In this document: in pieces, positions 6,056-6,092 of the stretch
Layout of the letters: every line of letters starts with the position of its first letter
How positions within the stretch are numbered: the stretch's first letter is position 1
Program-made: the position numbers and the translations under genes
DNA from: Deltaproteobacteria bacterium
GTDB lineage: Bacteria > Desulfobacterota > DSM-4660 > Desulfatiglandales > Desulfatiglandaceae
DNA length: 6,092 nucleotides
Assembly (NCBI GenBank): GCA_019307645.1
Contig: JAFDJF010000176.1
Location: 1 to 6,092 of the forward strand
Reading direction: 5' to 3'
The notes under the pieces: model-generated
The model's input: the letters and a program-made list of their open reading frames with translations, nothing else
What the model was told of the DNA's origin: nothing
Databases searched by the model: none

Positions 6056-6078
6056 CCCCGAATAGCGGGATCTTCGAC
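6056..6078 (-). repeat. 23-bp inverted repeat, right copy
   Basis: This block is the perfect reverse complement of 5774-5796. Homology probably continues to the window end (AGGACC at 6087-6092 matches GGTCCT at 5768-5773 on the other side after an 8-bp gap). With its partner it brackets about 260 bp of non-coding DNA holding the octamer array. Confidence 0.8.
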
Positions 6079-6092
6079 TGGCCCTGAGGACC

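Larger units (their letters stand above)
5651..6092. other. Repeat-rich intergenic region without a supported gene
   Basis: No convincing gene lies here. A 113-codon open frame on the minus strand (5985-5644) crosses the heptamer array and one inverted-repeat copy, has no good RBS, and gives a low-complexity basic protein, so it is read as chance. Besides the repeats listed separately, there are small hairpins at 5816-5828 (CCCCT/AGGGG), 5960-5974 and 6015-6029 (CGTGT/ACACG). None is followed by a clear T tract. Confidence 0.6.

Noticed and set aside
5688..6078. CRISPR array
   Set aside because: The repeats are 7-8 bp with no spacers, or 23 bp in inverted orientation. No direct repeats of 24-40 bp with regular spacers and no cas genes were seen.

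Overview
The window reads as chromosomal DNA of an anaerobic, metabolically versatile bacterium, most likely a Desulfobacterota (former Deltaproteobacteria) relative. This is inferred from the family types and their style: a GlcD/VAO-type flavoprotein paired with a two-CCG-domain iron-sulfur protein, a soluble PAS-GAF-PAS hybrid histidine kinase of the 'GGISHDFNN' type, a good sigma-54 promoter, and repeat-rich intergenic DNA with short heptamer and octamer arrays. No 16S or other phylogenetic marker is present, so the assignment is tentative.

All recognisable genes lie on the minus strand. From right to left, the repeat-rich intergenic region (5542-6092) ends in a plausible sigma-70 promoter (about 5580-5608). 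It is followed by a three-gene operon: an FAD-linked oxidoreductase (5541-4069), a GlcF/HdrD-like (Fe-S) protein (4081-2873) and a cytosolic hybrid sensor kinase (2876-435). The first two genes overlap by 13 bp. The second and third overlap by 4 bp (ATGA). The three products are therefore very likely made together.

The likely logic is that the flavoprotein oxidises an organic substrate, possibly a 2-hydroxyacid or an alcohol, and passes electrons to the Fe-S partner, which delivers them to a quinone, ETF or heterodisulfide-reductase-like acceptor. The coupled kinase presumably senses something tied to this metabolism, but its ligand and its output partner are not in the window.

Left of the kinase, a 418-bp gap (17-434) holds a degenerate long inverted repeat (about 131-370) with a strong GC-rich hairpin inside it (260-280). 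Beyond it is a near-consensus sigma-54 (-24/-12) promoter at 109-128, then an RBS and the first five codons of another minus-strand gene that leaves the window at position 1.

No RNA gene, CRISPR array, transposase or phage gene was seen. I found no clear new defence or mobile system. The most interesting points are the redox pair translationally coupled to its own sensor kinase, the unusual Fe-S ligand spacing, the sigma-54-driven neighbour, and the layered intergenic repeats.
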